From: Actinoplanes sandaracinus
Lineage (GTDB): Bacteria; Actinomycetota; Actinomycetes; Mycobacteriales; Micromonosporaceae
DNA: 64,000 nt
Direction of reading: 5' to 3'
Assembly (NCBI RefSeq): GCF_030009775.1
Contig: NZ_JASCTH010000006.1
Coordinates: 1 to 64,000, forward strand
Every line of letters starts with the position of its first letter. The stretch's first letter is position 1. This document shows, one piece after another, positions 1 through 8,746 of this stretch. A program made the position numbers and the translations under genes. The notes under the pieces were generated by a model. The model worked only from the letters and a program-made list of their open reading frames with translations, made no database searches and had not been told where the DNA came from.

Positions 1-668
1 AGGCAGATCGACCGGACCGGGCAGGCGATGACCGAGCCGTCGACGGCGACCACCGCGCCGTCGACGGCCATCCGCCGGACCCGGGTGACCACCTCGTCCG
101 GGTCGTGCACCAGCGCGTCCGGCCGCGAGCGCGGCACCAGGCGACCGTCCGGAAGGTAGCCGCGGTCGGCGAAGCCCTCTCCGACGACGGTCAGGCCCTT
201 CTGCGCGGCGTGCCGGGCCAGCACCGATCCCGGCTGGCAGAGCACCGGCAGTGCCGGGTCATAAGCCAGGACGGCCGCCACCACCGCAGAGGCCTGGCCT
301 TCGTCGACCGCGGCGGTGTTGTATAGGGCGCCGTGGGGCTTCACATAGCGGACACGGTCACCGGCGACCTTGCAGAACGCCTCCAACGCCCCGATCTGAT
401 AGAGAATGTCGTCTCGCAGCTCGTCGTGGTCGTAGTCGATGCGGCGGCGGCCGAATCCGGCGAGGTCCCGATAGCCGACCTGAGCGCCGACGGCCACGCC
501 CTTGTCGACGGCCAGCCGGCACACGCGGTACATCGTCGAAGGGTCGCCGGCATGGAAGCCGCAGGCCACGTTGGCCGAGGTCACCACGTTGAGCAAGGCG
601 TCGTCGTCACCCAGGCGCCAGGCTCCGAAGCCCTCACCGAGGTCGGCGTTCAGGTCGATCGCACTCAC
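1..668 (-). CDS. pxpA: 5-oxoprolinase subunit A (LamB/YcsF family), 3' end missing
   Basis: This is the A subunit of the bacterial 5-oxoprolinase complex (PxpABC), which cleaves 5-oxoproline to glutamate using ATP. The minus-strand frame opens with the family signature IDLNADLGEGFGAWRLGDDD, then NVACGFHAGDP, GAQVGYRDLAGFGRR and VKPHGALYN, all typical of LamB/YcsF proteins. About 222 codons are visible; the family is usually about 250 residues, so roughly 30 C-terminal residues lie outside the window. The start is taken as the GTG immediately before the signature, although no strong ribosome binding site precedes it. PxpB/PxpC partners, if linked, would be off the left edge. Identity is confident; the exact start is less so. 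Confidence 0.9.
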   Translation of the reverse strand, partial: MSAIDLNADLGEGFGAWRLGDDDALLNVVTSANVACGFHAGDPSTMYRVCRLAVDKGVAVGAQVGYRDLAGFGRRRIDYDHDELRDDILYQIGALEAFCKVAGDRVRYVKPHGALYNTAAVDEGQASAVVAAVLAYDPALPVLCQPGSVLARHAAQKGLTVVGEGFADRGYLPDGRLVPRSRPDALVHDPDEVVTRVRRMAVDGAVVAVDGSVIACPVRSIC

Positions 669-693
669 GGAAGCCAACGGTAGTCCCCGAGCG

Positions 694-770
694 CACCCAC
701 TTGAGCGGCGTAAAAGCACCCATCCGAGCGGCGTAGCCACCACCCGAGCAGCGTGAAGACACCCGGGCGA
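694..770. repeat. Degenerate short direct repeats upstream of pxpA
   Basis: Three to four imperfect tandem copies of a 19-24 nt unit beginning CACCC and containing GAGCGGCGT or GAGCAGCGT occupy this stretch, between the divergent pxpA and hemolysin III genes. They could be a multi-copy operator or a slipped-strand product. No family is recognised. Confidence 0.45.
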
Positions 771-786
771 GTGCCATAAATTCCCC

Positions 787-833
787 CGTACGATACGGGC
801 AAAACGGACGATCAACCGTTTGCCCGTCGTATC
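787..833. promoter_or_regulatory. Long imperfect inverted repeat in divergent intergenic region
   Basis: ACGATACGGGCAAAACGG and CCGTTTGCCCGTCGTAT form a near-palindrome around an 8-nt centre, with single-base bulges. It lies between two divergent genes, so it is more likely an operator or RNA hairpin than a terminator, and no T-tract follows. Confidence 0.4.
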
Positions 834-876
834 TTCATGCGGAAATCACTCGCGAGCGGCAACCGTATCCGGCATC

Positions 877-892
877 ACTACCTACCAGTAAC
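877..892. promoter_or_regulatory. Weak match to the GTTACC-N4-AGTAAC palindrome
   Basis: ACTACCTACCAGTAAC resembles the motif seen upstream of the FadE5-like gene and etfD in this window, with one arm degraded. It sits 24 nt before the hemolysin III start codon. This is a candidate only. Confidence 0.3.
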
Positions 893-916
893 CTACGGTG
901 CCGTAACCTGGAGATC

Positions 917-1594
917 GTGACGACCTCAGCCCCGTTTCGGATGAAGCCGACCGACCTCGGCAAGCCGCGACTCCGCGGCCGGTTGCATCAGTACGCGTTC
1001 TTCGTCGCGCTGGTCTGCGGCATCGTGCTCAGCTCGATCGCGTTGAGCCGGCCCGGCATCGCGCCGTTCCTGAGCTGCTTGCTCTACAGCATCACCGTCT
1101 GTGGGCTCTTCGGCACCAGCGCCCTCTACCACCGGCGCGTCTGGAGCGAGCGCGGCTATCAGATCATGCGCCGGGCCGACCATTCGATGATCTTCATCTT
1201 CATCGCCGGCACCTACACGCCGTTCTGCATCCTGCTGCTGGACGACGCGATGCAGGCCATCATGCTCAGCCTGGTGTGGGGCGGCGCGCTCGGCGGTGTC
1301 GCGCTCAAGGTGATCTGGCCGCACCTGCCGCGATGGGTGGGCGCCCCGCTCTACGTCGCGCTCGGGTGGGTCGCCGTCGCGATCGTCCCGGACGTCCTGA
1401 AAGTCGGCGGAGTCACCTGCCTGGTCCTGCTCGCCGTCGGCGGCGTCATCTACACCGTCGGCGCGGTCTTCTACGCGCTGCGCCGGCCCAACCCGTGGCC
1501 CACCGTCTTCGGGCACCACGAGTTCTTCCACGCGTGCACGCTGGTGGCGGCGATCTGCCACCACATCGCTGTCTACTTCGCTCTGTACGCCTAG
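917..1594 (+). CDS. Hemolysin III / TrhA-type (PAQR superfamily) membrane protein
   Basis: A 225-residue polytopic inner-membrane protein of the HlyIII/YqfA/TrhA family, which belongs to the PAQR superfamily. About seven hydrophobic segments are visible. The family landmarks are present: SALYHRR near the end of the second segment, RRADHSMIFIFIAGTYTPF, and GHHEFFHACTLVAAICHH near the C-terminus, whose histidines would form the metal site. Bacterial members are linked to membrane-lipid homeostasis; no cytolysin role should be assumed from the name. The start is GTG at 917. A TAACCT -10-like hexamer at 904-909 ends 7 nt before it, so the transcript may be leaderless. It converges on the DUF6458 gene through a strong terminator. 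Confidence 0.88.
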   Translation: MTTSAPFRMKPTDLGKPRLRGRLHQYAFFVALVCGIVLSSIALSRPGIAPFLSCLLYSITVCGLFGTSALYHRRVWSERGYQIMRRADHSMIFIFIAGTYTPFCILLLDDAMQAIMLSLVWGGALGGVALKVIWPHLPRWVGAPLYVALGWVAVAIVPDVLKVGGVTCLVLLAVGGVIYTVGAVFYALRRPNPWPTVFGHHEFFHACTLVAAICHHIAVYFALYA

Positions 1595-1610
1595 GCGGCA
1601 CCGTGACGAC

Positions 1611-1643
1611 AACGGCTCGGGCTTCGTCGAAGCCCGAGCCGTT
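1611..1643. terminator. Bidirectional terminator hairpin
   Basis: A perfect 15-bp stem, AACGGCTCGGGCTTC, with a 3-nt loop lies between the convergent hemolysin III and DUF6458 genes. Confidence 0.85.
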
Positions 1644-1649
1644 CGTGCG

Positions 1650-1922
1650 TCAGGAGTAGGACGGCGGGGGCGGCGGGACGTCGTCGCGACGAACCTCGCG
1701 GTACTCCGTGTAACCCGCCCCGGTGGCCGGCTGCTGCGTCCGGGTCACCACGGTGCGGCGACGGTTACTCCAGAACGCCAACGTGATGACCAGGCCGGCG
1801 AGTCCGGCCAGCATGAGGATCCAGCCGATCACGCCGATGTCGAGCCCACTGATGTCCGCCTCCACGGCGAACGCCAGGATCGCGCCCAGAGCGAGCAGGA
1901 AAATGCTTGCGCCGATGCCCAT
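1650..1922 (-). CDS. DUF6458-like small membrane protein
   Basis: A 90-residue protein with two transmembrane helices (about residues 1-20 and 27-49), a basic junction SNRRRTVV and a C-terminal tail ending DDVPPPPPSYS. The MGIGASIFLLALGAILAFAV opening is typical of small actinobacterial proteins grouped as DUF6458; function is unknown. The frame extends much further upstream, but the ATG at 1922 is chosen because GAGGAGG sits at ideal spacing before it and the membrane segment begins there. The gene diverges from the SixA-like phosphatase, about 115 nt away. Confidence 0.8.
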   Translation of the reverse strand: MGIGASIFLLALGAILAFAVEADISGLDIGVIGWILMLAGLAGLVITLAFWSNRRRTVVTRTQQPATGAGYTEYREVRRDDVPPPPPSYS

Positions 1923-2036
1923 CGGAGCCTCCTCGGGGGATGTCCGCCCGGCCGGGCGATCCCGCTCGACCGTGATGAATGCGTCGATCGAGCGTTTACC
2001 CGCACGCCTCAAGTTCCAATCAGGCAAGCTGTACCG

Positions 2037-2555
2037 ATGACCACGCGGACGCTGATCCTGCTGCGCCACGCCAAGGCCGAGACGCCCGGCGACTTCGACG
2101 ACTTCGACCGCGCCCTCACCGAGCGGGGCGGCTCCGACGCCGACGCGGCCGGCGCCTGGCTCGCCGACGAGCGCCTGCACCCCGACCTGGTCCTCTGCTC
2201 CCCCGCGAAGCGCACCCGGCAGACGTGGCAGAACGCGGCGATCGCCCTCTTCCAGGGCCGGTCGGCTCGCCCGGCGCCCGAGGTCCACTATGAGGAGTCG
2301 CTCTACCTGGGCCGCGGTGGCGAGGTGTTCGCGCTGCTCCAGGCCCTGCCGGACAATATTCGCACGGTCCTGGTCGTCGGCCACAACCCGACGATGTCCG
2401 AAGTGTCTGCTCTGCTGCTGCCCGACGACCAGTACTCCGGCACGGTGGTGGAGATGCGGACCTCCGGCATCGCCGTCCACACCGGGGAGAAGCCGTGGGC
2501 CGAGGCCCAGCCCGGGGCGATGCGCCTGACCCGCTCGCACACCGCCCGCGGCTGA
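2037..2555 (+). CDS. SixA-like histidine phosphatase family protein
   Basis: A 172-residue member of the histidine phosphatase (phosphoglycerate mutase-like) superfamily, closest in layout to phosphohistidine phosphatase SixA. The catalytic motif is LILLRHAKAE near residues 6-15, with RHA rather than RHG as in SixA. The conserved arginine region (SPAKRTRQTW) and the second histidine motif VVGHNPTMSEV are present. SixA dephosphorylates phosphohistidine on phosphorelay or phosphotransferase proteins; the substrate here cannot be read from the sequence. It is a stand-alone gene that converges on the subtilase gene with only 6 nt between stop codons. Confidence 0.87.
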   Translation: MTTRTLILLRHAKAETPGDFDDFDRALTERGGSDADAAGAWLADERLHPDLVLCSPAKRTRQTWQNAAIALFQGRSARPAPEVHYEESLYLGRGGEVFALLQALPDNIRTVLVVGHNPTMSEVSALLLPDDQYSGTVVEMRTSGIAVHTGEKPWAEAQPGAMRLTRSHTARG

Positions 2556-2561
2556 GAGACC

Positions 2562-5048
2562 TTACTTGCGGTACCAGGTCCGGGTGGTCGTGGACTTCAC
2601 GTTACCGAGCTTGTCGTACGCCCGGACCAGCACCTTCATCGTCCGCTTCTGCTTCGACGCGTTGAAACTCAGCAGGTAACCGGCCTTCACGTCCCGAGCC
2701 ACCACCTTTCCGTTCACGACCAACTCGACCCGGGCGACACCACCGGCGTCGGAGGCCTTCACGTACACCTTGGTCGTGCCCTTGAGCCGGGCCTTGTTCC
2801 TCGGGCCCTTGCTGATCGACACCGCCGGCCCCGCGTTGTCCGCTGTCACCCGGCGGGTGTAGGTCCGGGTGTTGCCGAAGCCGTCCGTCAGTGTCCAGGC
2901 AAGATCGACGTTGCCGTTGTACGTGCCGGTCCGCACCGCTAGCGCGTACGGCGCCGTGGTGTCCGTGCCGACGTAGAGGCCGTTGACCGAAAGCTCGGCC
3001 TTGCTTACACCGGAGACGTCACTGACGCCGCTCAGGGTGCTGGTGAAGGTGCCGCGGACCCGTGCCGCGTCCGCCGGGCTCATCGCGGTCGCCACCGGGC
3101 CGGCGAGGTCGACGACGACCTGGTGGGTCAGCTCGGTCCGGTTGCCGACCAGGTCCTCGGCGATCACCCGGATGTCGCCGGTCGCGGGCGGCACGATGGT
3201 GGCCTCCCACGAGCGAGTCGACCCGATCCGGGTCATCGCCGTCCCGTTGGCCGTCACCGAGCGCATCTGCTCCGTGGTAGCCACGGTGTAGACGACTCGC
3301 ACCGGCCCGTGGATCCGCTCACCGGCGTAGGGCGTCTCGATCACGCCGCCGGGTGCGACATCGTCCACCACGACGGTACGGCTGAGGTCGGTCATGTTGC
3401 CCGCTGCGTCGAACACGTTGAGGTGGATCTGGCCGAGCCCGTTCGGGGTGATACGCCCGATCCAGCGCCGCGGGCCGTCCTGCGTCAGCGCGACGTCGTT
3501 GGCCCGCACCAAGGTCAGATTCTCGGCCGTCGCGGAGGTGAAGACGACGTCGACCGGCCCGGCAGGCACGGCCATGCCCTGGGCCGGGGCGTCGATCGTT
3601 CCGGTCGGCGGCGTCGAGTCGACCTGCACGGTGGCGGTGCGCTCGGCCATCTGCCCGGCGTAGTCCCAGACCCGCACGGTGTAGGTGAGCGGCCCGTTCC
3701 GGTCCGCCGGCGGCGTCACCACCAGCGAGTTCTCCCAGATGTGGTTCCGCCGGACGATCCGGCCTTCGGACTCCACCTCGTAGCGCTGGATCGCATGATC
3801 CTCGACGATCTTGGGAGTCACCGCGAACTGCCGCCCCGGCAACAGCTGGTCGGCCGGGGAAACGGAGGTGATCTGCGGCGCGACGTCGTCGGCGGCGCCC
3901 AGGTCGTGCAGCAGACCGGCCGCGTCGAGGACCGGCGCGTCCTCGGCCTCCATCCGGCCGCCCCGGCCCGCCGAGGCGAGAATCGCGGCACGCAGGGCGG
4001 CGCCGTCCAGATTCGGCTTCACCGAGAGGCCGAGCGCCGCGACACCGGACACCAGGGCCGCCGACACCGAGGTGCCGAGCATCACCTGGGACTGCGACCG
4101 GGCGTTCAGTGCCTCGTAGTGCCGGTCGGCCGCGATGTCGACCCACGGGGTGGACTCGTGGCCGTTGCGGTTGGAGGCGTTCGCCGGGCGCCCGCCGGCT
4201 CCGGCCGAGCCCACGGCCAGCACCGATTCGATCGCCGCCGGATAGTACGGCGCGAGGCTGGAGTCGTCACCGGCCGAGGCGACGACGAGGGAGCCGGCGG
4301 CAGTCGCTGTCTCCACGGCCTCCTCGAGGAGGCGGCTGCGGGTGGGCGTGCTCAGTGACAGGTTGATGACCCGCGCATCCTGCTGGGCGGCCCACACGAT
4401 GCCGGCCGCGACGGTCGAGGTGTATCCCTTCGCGATCCCGGACTGCCGGCTCAGCACCCGGACCGGGAGGATCGAGCACCTGCCGCAGACGCCGGTCCCG
4501 CCGGCCCCGTTGCCGTGCTGGGCCGCGATGGTGTTGGCCACCATGGTGCCGTGGTTGTCGTCGTCGGCCGGGTCGGCGTCGCCGTCCACGAGGTCGCGGC
4601 CGGGAAGCAGCCGGGGACCTTTCAGGTCGTCGGTCGGGGAGACGCCGCTGTCGACGACCGCCACCGTCACCGACGGGCTGCCGGTGCTCCAGGTCCAGGA
4701 GAACGGGATCTGGTTGTTCCATCCGGATCGCCGGTTCGACGCCTCGTCCGGGTCGGCGTCGGCGACGACGGTGCCGTCCGCCTCCGCGTACCGCACCGAG
4801 GCGTCGGCGGCCAGGGTGGAGAGCGCGGCCGCCCGCTCGGCCGTCGGCACGGTGACGGTGATCGCTTTCAATCCGGGCACAGCCTGCGGCTCGGATGCTC
4901 GCCCGCCGAGCGCGGCCACCACGACGGCCGGGTCGGCGCTGTCGGTGAGCCCGACGACGAGGCGGGTGGTGGTGTCAGCGGCCGACACCGGAACGGCGGT
5001 GAGCCCGGTCAGGAGAAGAGCGGCAAGAGATGTGGAGACGATGCGCAC
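2562..5048 (-). CDS. Secreted S8 (subtilisin-like) serine protease with C-terminal Ig-like repeats
   Basis: An 828-residue secreted protease. A signal peptide ends near VPVSAADTT (about residue 24), followed by an inhibitor-I9-like prosegment to about residue 100. The catalytic triad is visible: Asp in AVVDSGVS, His in DNHGTMVANTIAAQ and Ser in LGTSVSAALVSGVAAL. After about residue 390 come four or five Ig-like/bacterial-surface modules marked by repeats such as DSTPPTGTID, DDVAPGG and DNAGPAVS with VRAYDKLGN-like ends. The C-terminus is basic (TRTWYRK) with no anchor or sorting signal. Modules of this kind usually mediate adhesion or stability. The gene is monocistronic, with a palindrome in the promoter spacer (5081-5094). 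Confidence 0.9.
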   Translation of the reverse strand: MRIVSTSLAALLLTGLTAVPVSAADTTTRLVVGLTDSADPAVVVAALGGRASEPQAVPGLKAITVTVPTAERAAALSTLAADASVRYAEADGTVVADADPDEASNRRSGWNNQIPFSWTWSTGSPSVTVAVVDSGVSPTDDLKGPRLLPGRDLVDGDADPADDDNHGTMVANTIAAQHGNGAGGTGVCGRCSILPVRVLSRQSGIAKGYTSTVAAGIVWAAQQDARVINLSLSTPTRSRLLEEAVETATAAGSLVVASAGDDSSLAPYYPAAIESVLAVGSAGAGGRPANASNRNGHESTPWVDIAADRHYEALNARSQSQVMLGTSVSAALVSGVAALGLSVKPNLDGAALRAAILASAGRGGRMEAEDAPVLDAAGLLHDLGAADDVAPQITSVSPADQLLPGRQFAVTPKIVEDHAIQRYEVESEGRIVRRNHIWENSLVVTPPADRNGPLTYTVRVWDYAGQMAERTATVQVDSTPPTGTIDAPAQGMAVPAGPVDVVFTSATAENLTLVRANDVALTQDGPRRWIGRITPNGLGQIHLNVFDAAGNMTDLSRTVVVDDVAPGGVIETPYAGERIHGPVRVVYTVATTEQMRSVTANGTAMTRIGSTRSWEATIVPPATGDIRVIAEDLVGNRTELTHQVVVDLAGPVATAMSPADAARVRGTFTSTLSGVSDVSGVSKAELSVNGLYVGTDTTAPYALAVRTGTYNGNVDLAWTLTDGFGNTRTYTRRVTADNAGPAVSISKGPRNKARLKGTTKVYVKASDAGGVARVELVVNGKVVARDVKAGYLLSFNASKQKRTMKVLVRAYDKLGNVKSTTTRTWYRK

Positions 5049-5080
5049 CGATGGCCCCCGCGCCAGTGATCAGCATAAAA

Positions 5081-5094
5081 ATGATGATCATCAT
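5081..5094. promoter_or_regulatory. Perfect 14-bp palindrome in the subtilase promoter
   Basis: ATGATGATCATCAT lies 33 nt upstream of the subtilase start. On the minus strand a TATGCT -10 candidate (5077-5072) follows, and the palindrome fills the space directly upstream of it. A dimeric repressor such as a Fur/Zur-type metalloregulator could bind here; the regulator is unknown. Confidence 0.45.
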
Positions 5095-5134
5095 AACGCA
5101 CGACGGTACGGTTGCGTAGCGTCGAAAATGGCCG

Positions 5135-5183
5135 AAAAGACGTAGGCCGGCGGACTTCGTTGTCCGCCGGCCTACGTCTTTTT
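5135..5183. terminator. Strong bidirectional terminator
   Basis: AAAAGACGTAGGCCGGCGGAC pairs with its complement across a 6-7 nt loop and is flanked by A and T tracts on both sides. It terminates the FadE5-like gene on the minus strand. Confidence 0.9.
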
Positions 5184-5210
5184 CAGGAGAGTGGGAAAAG
5201 CTTCAGAAGA

Positions 5211-7067
5211 TCAGAACGCGTCCTCGTCCAGGTCCATCAGGTCGAGGGTGGTGTTCTCGATGATCCGGCGGTCGGCACCGATCCGCGGCAGGATCTCGCG
5301 GACGAAGAACCGGGCCGCGGCCACCTTGCCGGTGTAGAACTTCTTGTCCGGCTCGGAGACCTCGCCGTTCAGCGCGTTGAGCGCCACCTCGGCCTGGCGC
5401 AGCAGCAGCCAGGCGAGGACCACGTCGCCGAGGGCGAGCAGGATCCGGCGAGAGCTCAGGCCGATCTTGTACAGCTCACGGGACTCACCGCCCTGGACGG
5501 CCTGGAGCCAGCCCAGCGTGGTGCCGAGGATGCTCTGCATCTCGCCGAGCGCCTTGCCGAGGGCGAGCCGCTCGTCCTTGAGCTGGCCGTTGCCGGCCTC
5601 ACTCTCGATGAAGCCCTGAATCTCGCCGGCGATGGTGCCGAGCGCCCGGCCGTTGTCCTTGACGATCTTGCGGAAGATCAGGTCGAGGCTCTGGATCGCG
5701 GTCGTGCCCTCGTACAGGGTGTCGATCTTCGCGTCCCGGACGTACTGCTCCAGCGGGTAGTCCTGGAGGAAGCCGGAACCACCGAAGGTCTGCAGCGACT
5801 CGGCGCCCAGCAGCTCGTACGCCCGCTCGGAACCGACGCCCTTGACCAGCGGAAGCAGGAAGTCGTTGATCTTGCTGGCGATCTTGGCGGCCTTCTCGTC
5901 GCCGGCGGCCTCCGCGATCGCGATCTTGTCCTGCCAGGTCGCGGTGTAGATCACCAGGGCACGCAGCGCCTCGGCGTACGACTTCTGGGTCATCAGCGAC
6001 CGGCGCACGTCGGGGTGATGGGTGATGGTGACCCGCGGGGCCGCCTTGTCGCCGTTCTGCACCAGGTCGGCGCCCTGTACGCGGTTCTTCGCGTACTCCA
6101 GCGCGTTCAGGTAGCCGGTCGACAGGGTGGCGATCGCCTTGGTGCCGACCATCATCCGGGCGTTCTCAATGATCATGAACATCTGCCGGATGCCTTCGTG
6201 CTGCTCACCCAGCAGCCAGCCCTTGGCCGGGGTGCCGTGCTCGCCGAAGGTCATCTCGCACGTGTTCGAGACCTTGAGGCCCATCTTGTGCTCGACGTTG
6301 GTGGCGTAGACGCCGTTGCGCTCACCGAGCTCGCCGGTCGCCGGGTCGAAGTGGTACTTCGGCACGATGAAGAGCGAGAGGCCCTTGGTGCCCGGACCGC
6401 CGACGCCCTCGACGCCCACCGGGCGAGCCAGCACGTAGTGGATGATGTTGTCGGTCAGGTCGTGCTCACCCGAGGTGATGAAGCGCTTCACGCCCTCGAT
6501 GTGCCACGAGCCGTCCGGCTGCGGGATGGCGCGGGCGCGGCCGGCGCCGACGTCCGAGCCGGCGTCCGGCTCGGTGAGGACCATGGTCGAGCCCCACTGC
6601 TTCTCAACGAAGAGCTTGGCCCACTCCTTCTGCTCCTCGGTGCCCTCGTGCCAGATGACGTTGGCGAAGGCAGGACCCGACGCGTACATCCAGATGGGGG
6701 CGTTGGCACCCAGGATCTGCTCGGCGATGGCCCAGTAGAAGCTCCGCGGAGCGGAGGTGCCACCGATGCCGGCCGGCAGGTCGAGCCGCCAGAACTCGGA
6801 AGCCATGAACGTCTCGTAGGACTTCTTGAACGACTCCGGCAGCGGCGCGGTGTGCGTCGCGGGGTCGAAGACCGGAGGGTTGCGGTCACTGTCGACGTAG
6901 CTGGCCCCGAGATCCTCCCGAGCCAGCCGGTTGACCTCCGCGAGGATGTCGCGGGCAGTCTCCACGTCGATCTCGTCGAACGGCGCCTGGCCGAACGCCT
7001 TCTCTGCTCCGAACACCTCAAACAGGTTGAACTGGAGGTCACGAAGGTTGCTCTTGTAGTGCGTCAT
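5211..7067 (-). CDS. FadE5-like acyl-CoA dehydrogenase
   Basis: A 618-residue flavoprotein that catalyses the first, FAD-dependent step of fatty acid beta-oxidation. It has an N-terminal segment ([20 protein letters not shown]), the acyl-CoA dehydrogenase core with the flavin/substrate motifs [13 protein letters not shown] and RFITSGEHD, and [11 protein letters not shown] carrying the usual catalytic glutamate, then a C-terminal extension of about 120 residues. At 618 residues it is longer than the about 380-residue short/medium-chain enzymes and resembles mycobacterial FadE5, which accepts a broad range of chain lengths. Two copies of a palindromic site lie 29-68 nt upstream, matching one upstream of etfD; EtfD is the membrane acceptor for electrons from such dehydrogenases. 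Confidence 0.9.
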   Translation of the reverse strand: MTHYKSNLRDLQFNLFEVFGAEKAFGQAPFDEIDVETARDILAEVNRLAREDLGASYVDSDRNPPVFDPATHTAPLPESFKKSYETFMASEFWRLDLPAGIGGTSAPRSFYWAIAEQILGANAPIWMYASGPAFANVIWHEGTEEQKEWAKLFVEKQWGSTMVLTEPDAGSDVGAGRARAIPQPDGSWHIEGVKRFITSGEHDLTDNIIHYVLARPVGVEGVGGPGTKGLSLFIVPKYHFDPATGELGERNGVYATNVEHKMGLKVSNTCEMTFGEHGTPAKGWLLGEQHEGIRQMFMIIENARMMVGTKAIATLSTGYLNALEYAKNRVQGADLVQNGDKAAPRVTITHHPDVRRSLMTQKSYAEALRALVIYTATWQDKIAIAEAAGDEKAAKIASKINDFLLPLVKGVGSERAYELLGAESLQTFGGSGFLQDYPLEQYVRDAKIDTLYEGTTAIQSLDLIFRKIVKDNGRALGTIAGEIQGFIESEAGNGQLKDERLALGKALGEMQSILGTTLGWLQAVQGGESRELYKIGLSSRRILLALGDVVLAWLLLRQAEVALNALNGEVSEPDKKFYTGKVAAARFFVREILPRIGADRRIIENTTLDLMDLDEDAF

Positions 7068-7095
7068 GGTGCTTGGCCCCGCTCTCCGGACGCGA

Positions 7096-7135
7096 GTTAC
7101 CCGTCAGTAACCCCACTGTATTACTCATCGGTAGC
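7096..7135. promoter_or_regulatory. Two 16-bp operator-like sites upstream of the FadE5-like gene
   Basis: GTTACCCGTCAGTAAC (7096-7111) and ATTACTCATCGGTAGC (7120-7135) are related palindromic sites with centres 24 bp apart. The first nearly matches the site upstream of etfD. They probably bind a TetR- or GntR-type fatty acid regulator; the protein is not identified in this window. Confidence 0.6.
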
Positions 7136-7334
7136 CAACGACAACCCGGGCAGGGTTTCCGGTCGAACTCACCGGTAGGGGTGGCTTGTCCGTCGGTTCG
7201 TGGGCCAAACGTCGCCGATCAGGTGGCAGCGGATACAGCCGTTCGGCCATTTGCCTACTTCGACACGCGTCCCACGTATCGCCCGCGGAGACGGCTCGTT
7301 TCACCGGATAGACAGCTACGAACAGGGGGACGCC

Positions 7335-7490
7335 ATGTTCGCAACGCTCAAGGGCCTGATTCCGGAGCCGCGTCAGGCCAGCCAGCCACGAAACTACGTC
7401 GGGCGGCATCGGCAGCCCGATCCGCTTCCGCCGGGACCGGCGCCGACCTCACCGGCCGCGCCGGCCGAACCCGAGGACCACGCGGCCTGA
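7335..7490 (+). CDS. Small proline-rich hypothetical protein (51 aa)
   Basis: A short ORF starting MFATLKGLIPEPRQASQPRN, with a basic middle (GRHRQPD) and a Pro/Ala-rich acidic tail ending PEDHAA. An AGGGGGA ribosome binding site 4 nt before the ATG supports translation. There is no signal peptide, membrane segment or known domain. It converges tightly on the SpoIIE phosphatase gene, with stop codons 1 nt apart. The function is not recognised. Confidence 0.6.
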   Translation: MFATLKGLIPEPRQASQPRNYVGRHRQPDPLPPGPAPTSPAAPAEPEDHAA

Positions 7491-7491
7491 G

Positions 7492-8622
7492 TCAGCTGCC
7501 CGCAGCTCCGACTTCCCAGCTCGGCACCGGAACGGCAGTGCCGCCGTCCGGGCCGGCGTACTCCAGCAGTACCAGCGCGATGTCGTCCTCGAGCCGCCCG
7601 TAGACCCAGTCGGTCAGAGCGGTCTCCAACGACGCCAGACCGTCCCCGACCGTGCCATGGCCCAGCAGGCGCCACGCCCGGTCGGCCGTCGGGAAGAACT
7701 CACCCTCCCGGCGGGCCTCGCCGAGGCCGTCGGTGAACAACAGCAGCCGGTCGCCCGGCTCCAGCCGCTCCACCCGCGCCTTCACCTCCGGCATGAACCC
7801 GAGCGGCGGGGCCGGCGCCGGTGGCTCCAGCGGAATGACCTGCCCACGGCGCAGCAACAACGGCGCCGGATGTCCACAGTTGACGATGGTGAGCGTGCCG
7901 CCACGCTCCTCGACCAGGGCCGCGGTCACGAAGTCCTCATCGCCGACGCTGCGGGCCACCGCCCGGTCCAGGTCCTGCACGATCGACTTCAGATCGGCTC
8001 GCTCGTACGCGACATGCCGGTACGACCCGAGCACGATGCTCGCGAGCCGGACCGCGTCCAGGCCCTTCCCGCGTACGTCCCCGATGATGATCCGCACCCC
8101 GTACGGCGTGTTGAGAGCCTCGTACAGGTCGCCGCCGATGTCCGCCGCCGCCGTCGCCGAGATGTACCGCCCGGCCACCGCGAGGGCCCCCACCTGCGGA
8201 CCGATCGGCCGCAGCACCGCCTGCTGCGCTACCGCCGCCAGGCGCAACAGCTCGGCGATCTTCTCGGACTGCCGCTCCCGGACGGTGGCCCCGGCGGCCG
8301 CCACACCGGTCGCCAGCACGATCCCCATCAGGTTGACCAGGCCGGCCATGCCCTGCTGAGGGTCGGACACGCCGACGAAGACCGCCCCGACCACGGTCGT
8401 GAACACGCCCGCCCCGAGCACCAGCTGCCAGACCGCGAAGACCGCGGCGAGGAAGGGAACCGCCGCGAGCAGGCCGACGAAGTGCGCCGAGGGGCCGTCG
8501 GCCAGTTCCACGGCGGACACGACGGCGAGCAGCACGAGGGCCGCGCCGAGGCCGGCGCGGTTCCCTGGGCTCAGCGGGCGTCGTCCCGCCATGAAAGTAC
8601 GCATGGTTCCGCGGAACAGCAT
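7492..8622 (-). CDS. SpoIIE/RsbU-type PP2C protein serine phosphatase with membrane N-terminus
   Basis: A 376-residue membrane-bound phosphatase. The N-terminal about 120 residues hold four or so hydrophobic helices (ALVLLAVVSAVELADG, FVGLLAAVPFLAAVFAVWQL, VFTTVVGAVFVGVS), followed by a linker with a short coiled coil (GATVRERQSEKIAELLRLA). The PP2C/SpoIIE domain carries metal-site motifs DIGGDLYEA and GDVRGKGLDA and the C-terminal LLLFTDGLGEAR. Such enzymes dephosphorylate anti-anti-sigma (STAS) proteins in partner-switching pathways; no STAS or RsbW gene is adjacent, so the target is unknown. Start choice among three nearby ATGs is uncertain. The upstream region is shared with the divergent phosphoribosyltransferase gene. 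Confidence 0.88.
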   Translation of the reverse strand: MLFRGTMRTFMAGRRPLSPGNRAGLGAALVLLAVVSAVELADGPSAHFVGLLAAVPFLAAVFAVWQLVLGAGVFTTVVGAVFVGVSDPQQGMAGLVNLMGIVLATGVAAAGATVRERQSEKIAELLRLAAVAQQAVLRPIGPQVGALAVAGRYISATAAADIGGDLYEALNTPYGVRIIIGDVRGKGLDAVRLASIVLGSYRHVAYERADLKSIVQDLDRAVARSVGDEDFVTAALVEERGGTLTIVNCGHPAPLLLRRGQVIPLEPPAPAPPLGFMPEVKARVERLEPGDRLLLFTDGLGEARREGEFFPTADRAWRLLGHGTVGDGLASLETALTDWVYGRLEDDIALVLLEYAGPDGGTAVPVPSWEVGAAGS

Positions 8623-8746
8623 GCCCGATCGACCTGACGTCGGGCATCAACTTGACCCCTAGGCTGAGCAGGTTCTGACCCACCGTCGCTTTGGTTGTCA
8701 TTCGGTCGGTCCAAAGAAGGGCGACAGCCGGTGACAGGATGTCCCC

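Noticed and set aside
926..1612. A 228-codon open frame on the minus strand opposite the hemolysin III gene
   Set aside because: It is a composition shadow: Arg/Asp/Glu-rich with no domain, antisense to a clear membrane protein family.
5112..7178. A 688-codon plus-strand frame opposite the FadE5-like dehydrogenase
   Set aside because: The minus-strand frame has full acyl-CoA dehydrogenase motifs and a normal start; the plus frame is low-complexity Val/Leu/Arg/Asp typical of antisense shadows in GC-rich DNA.
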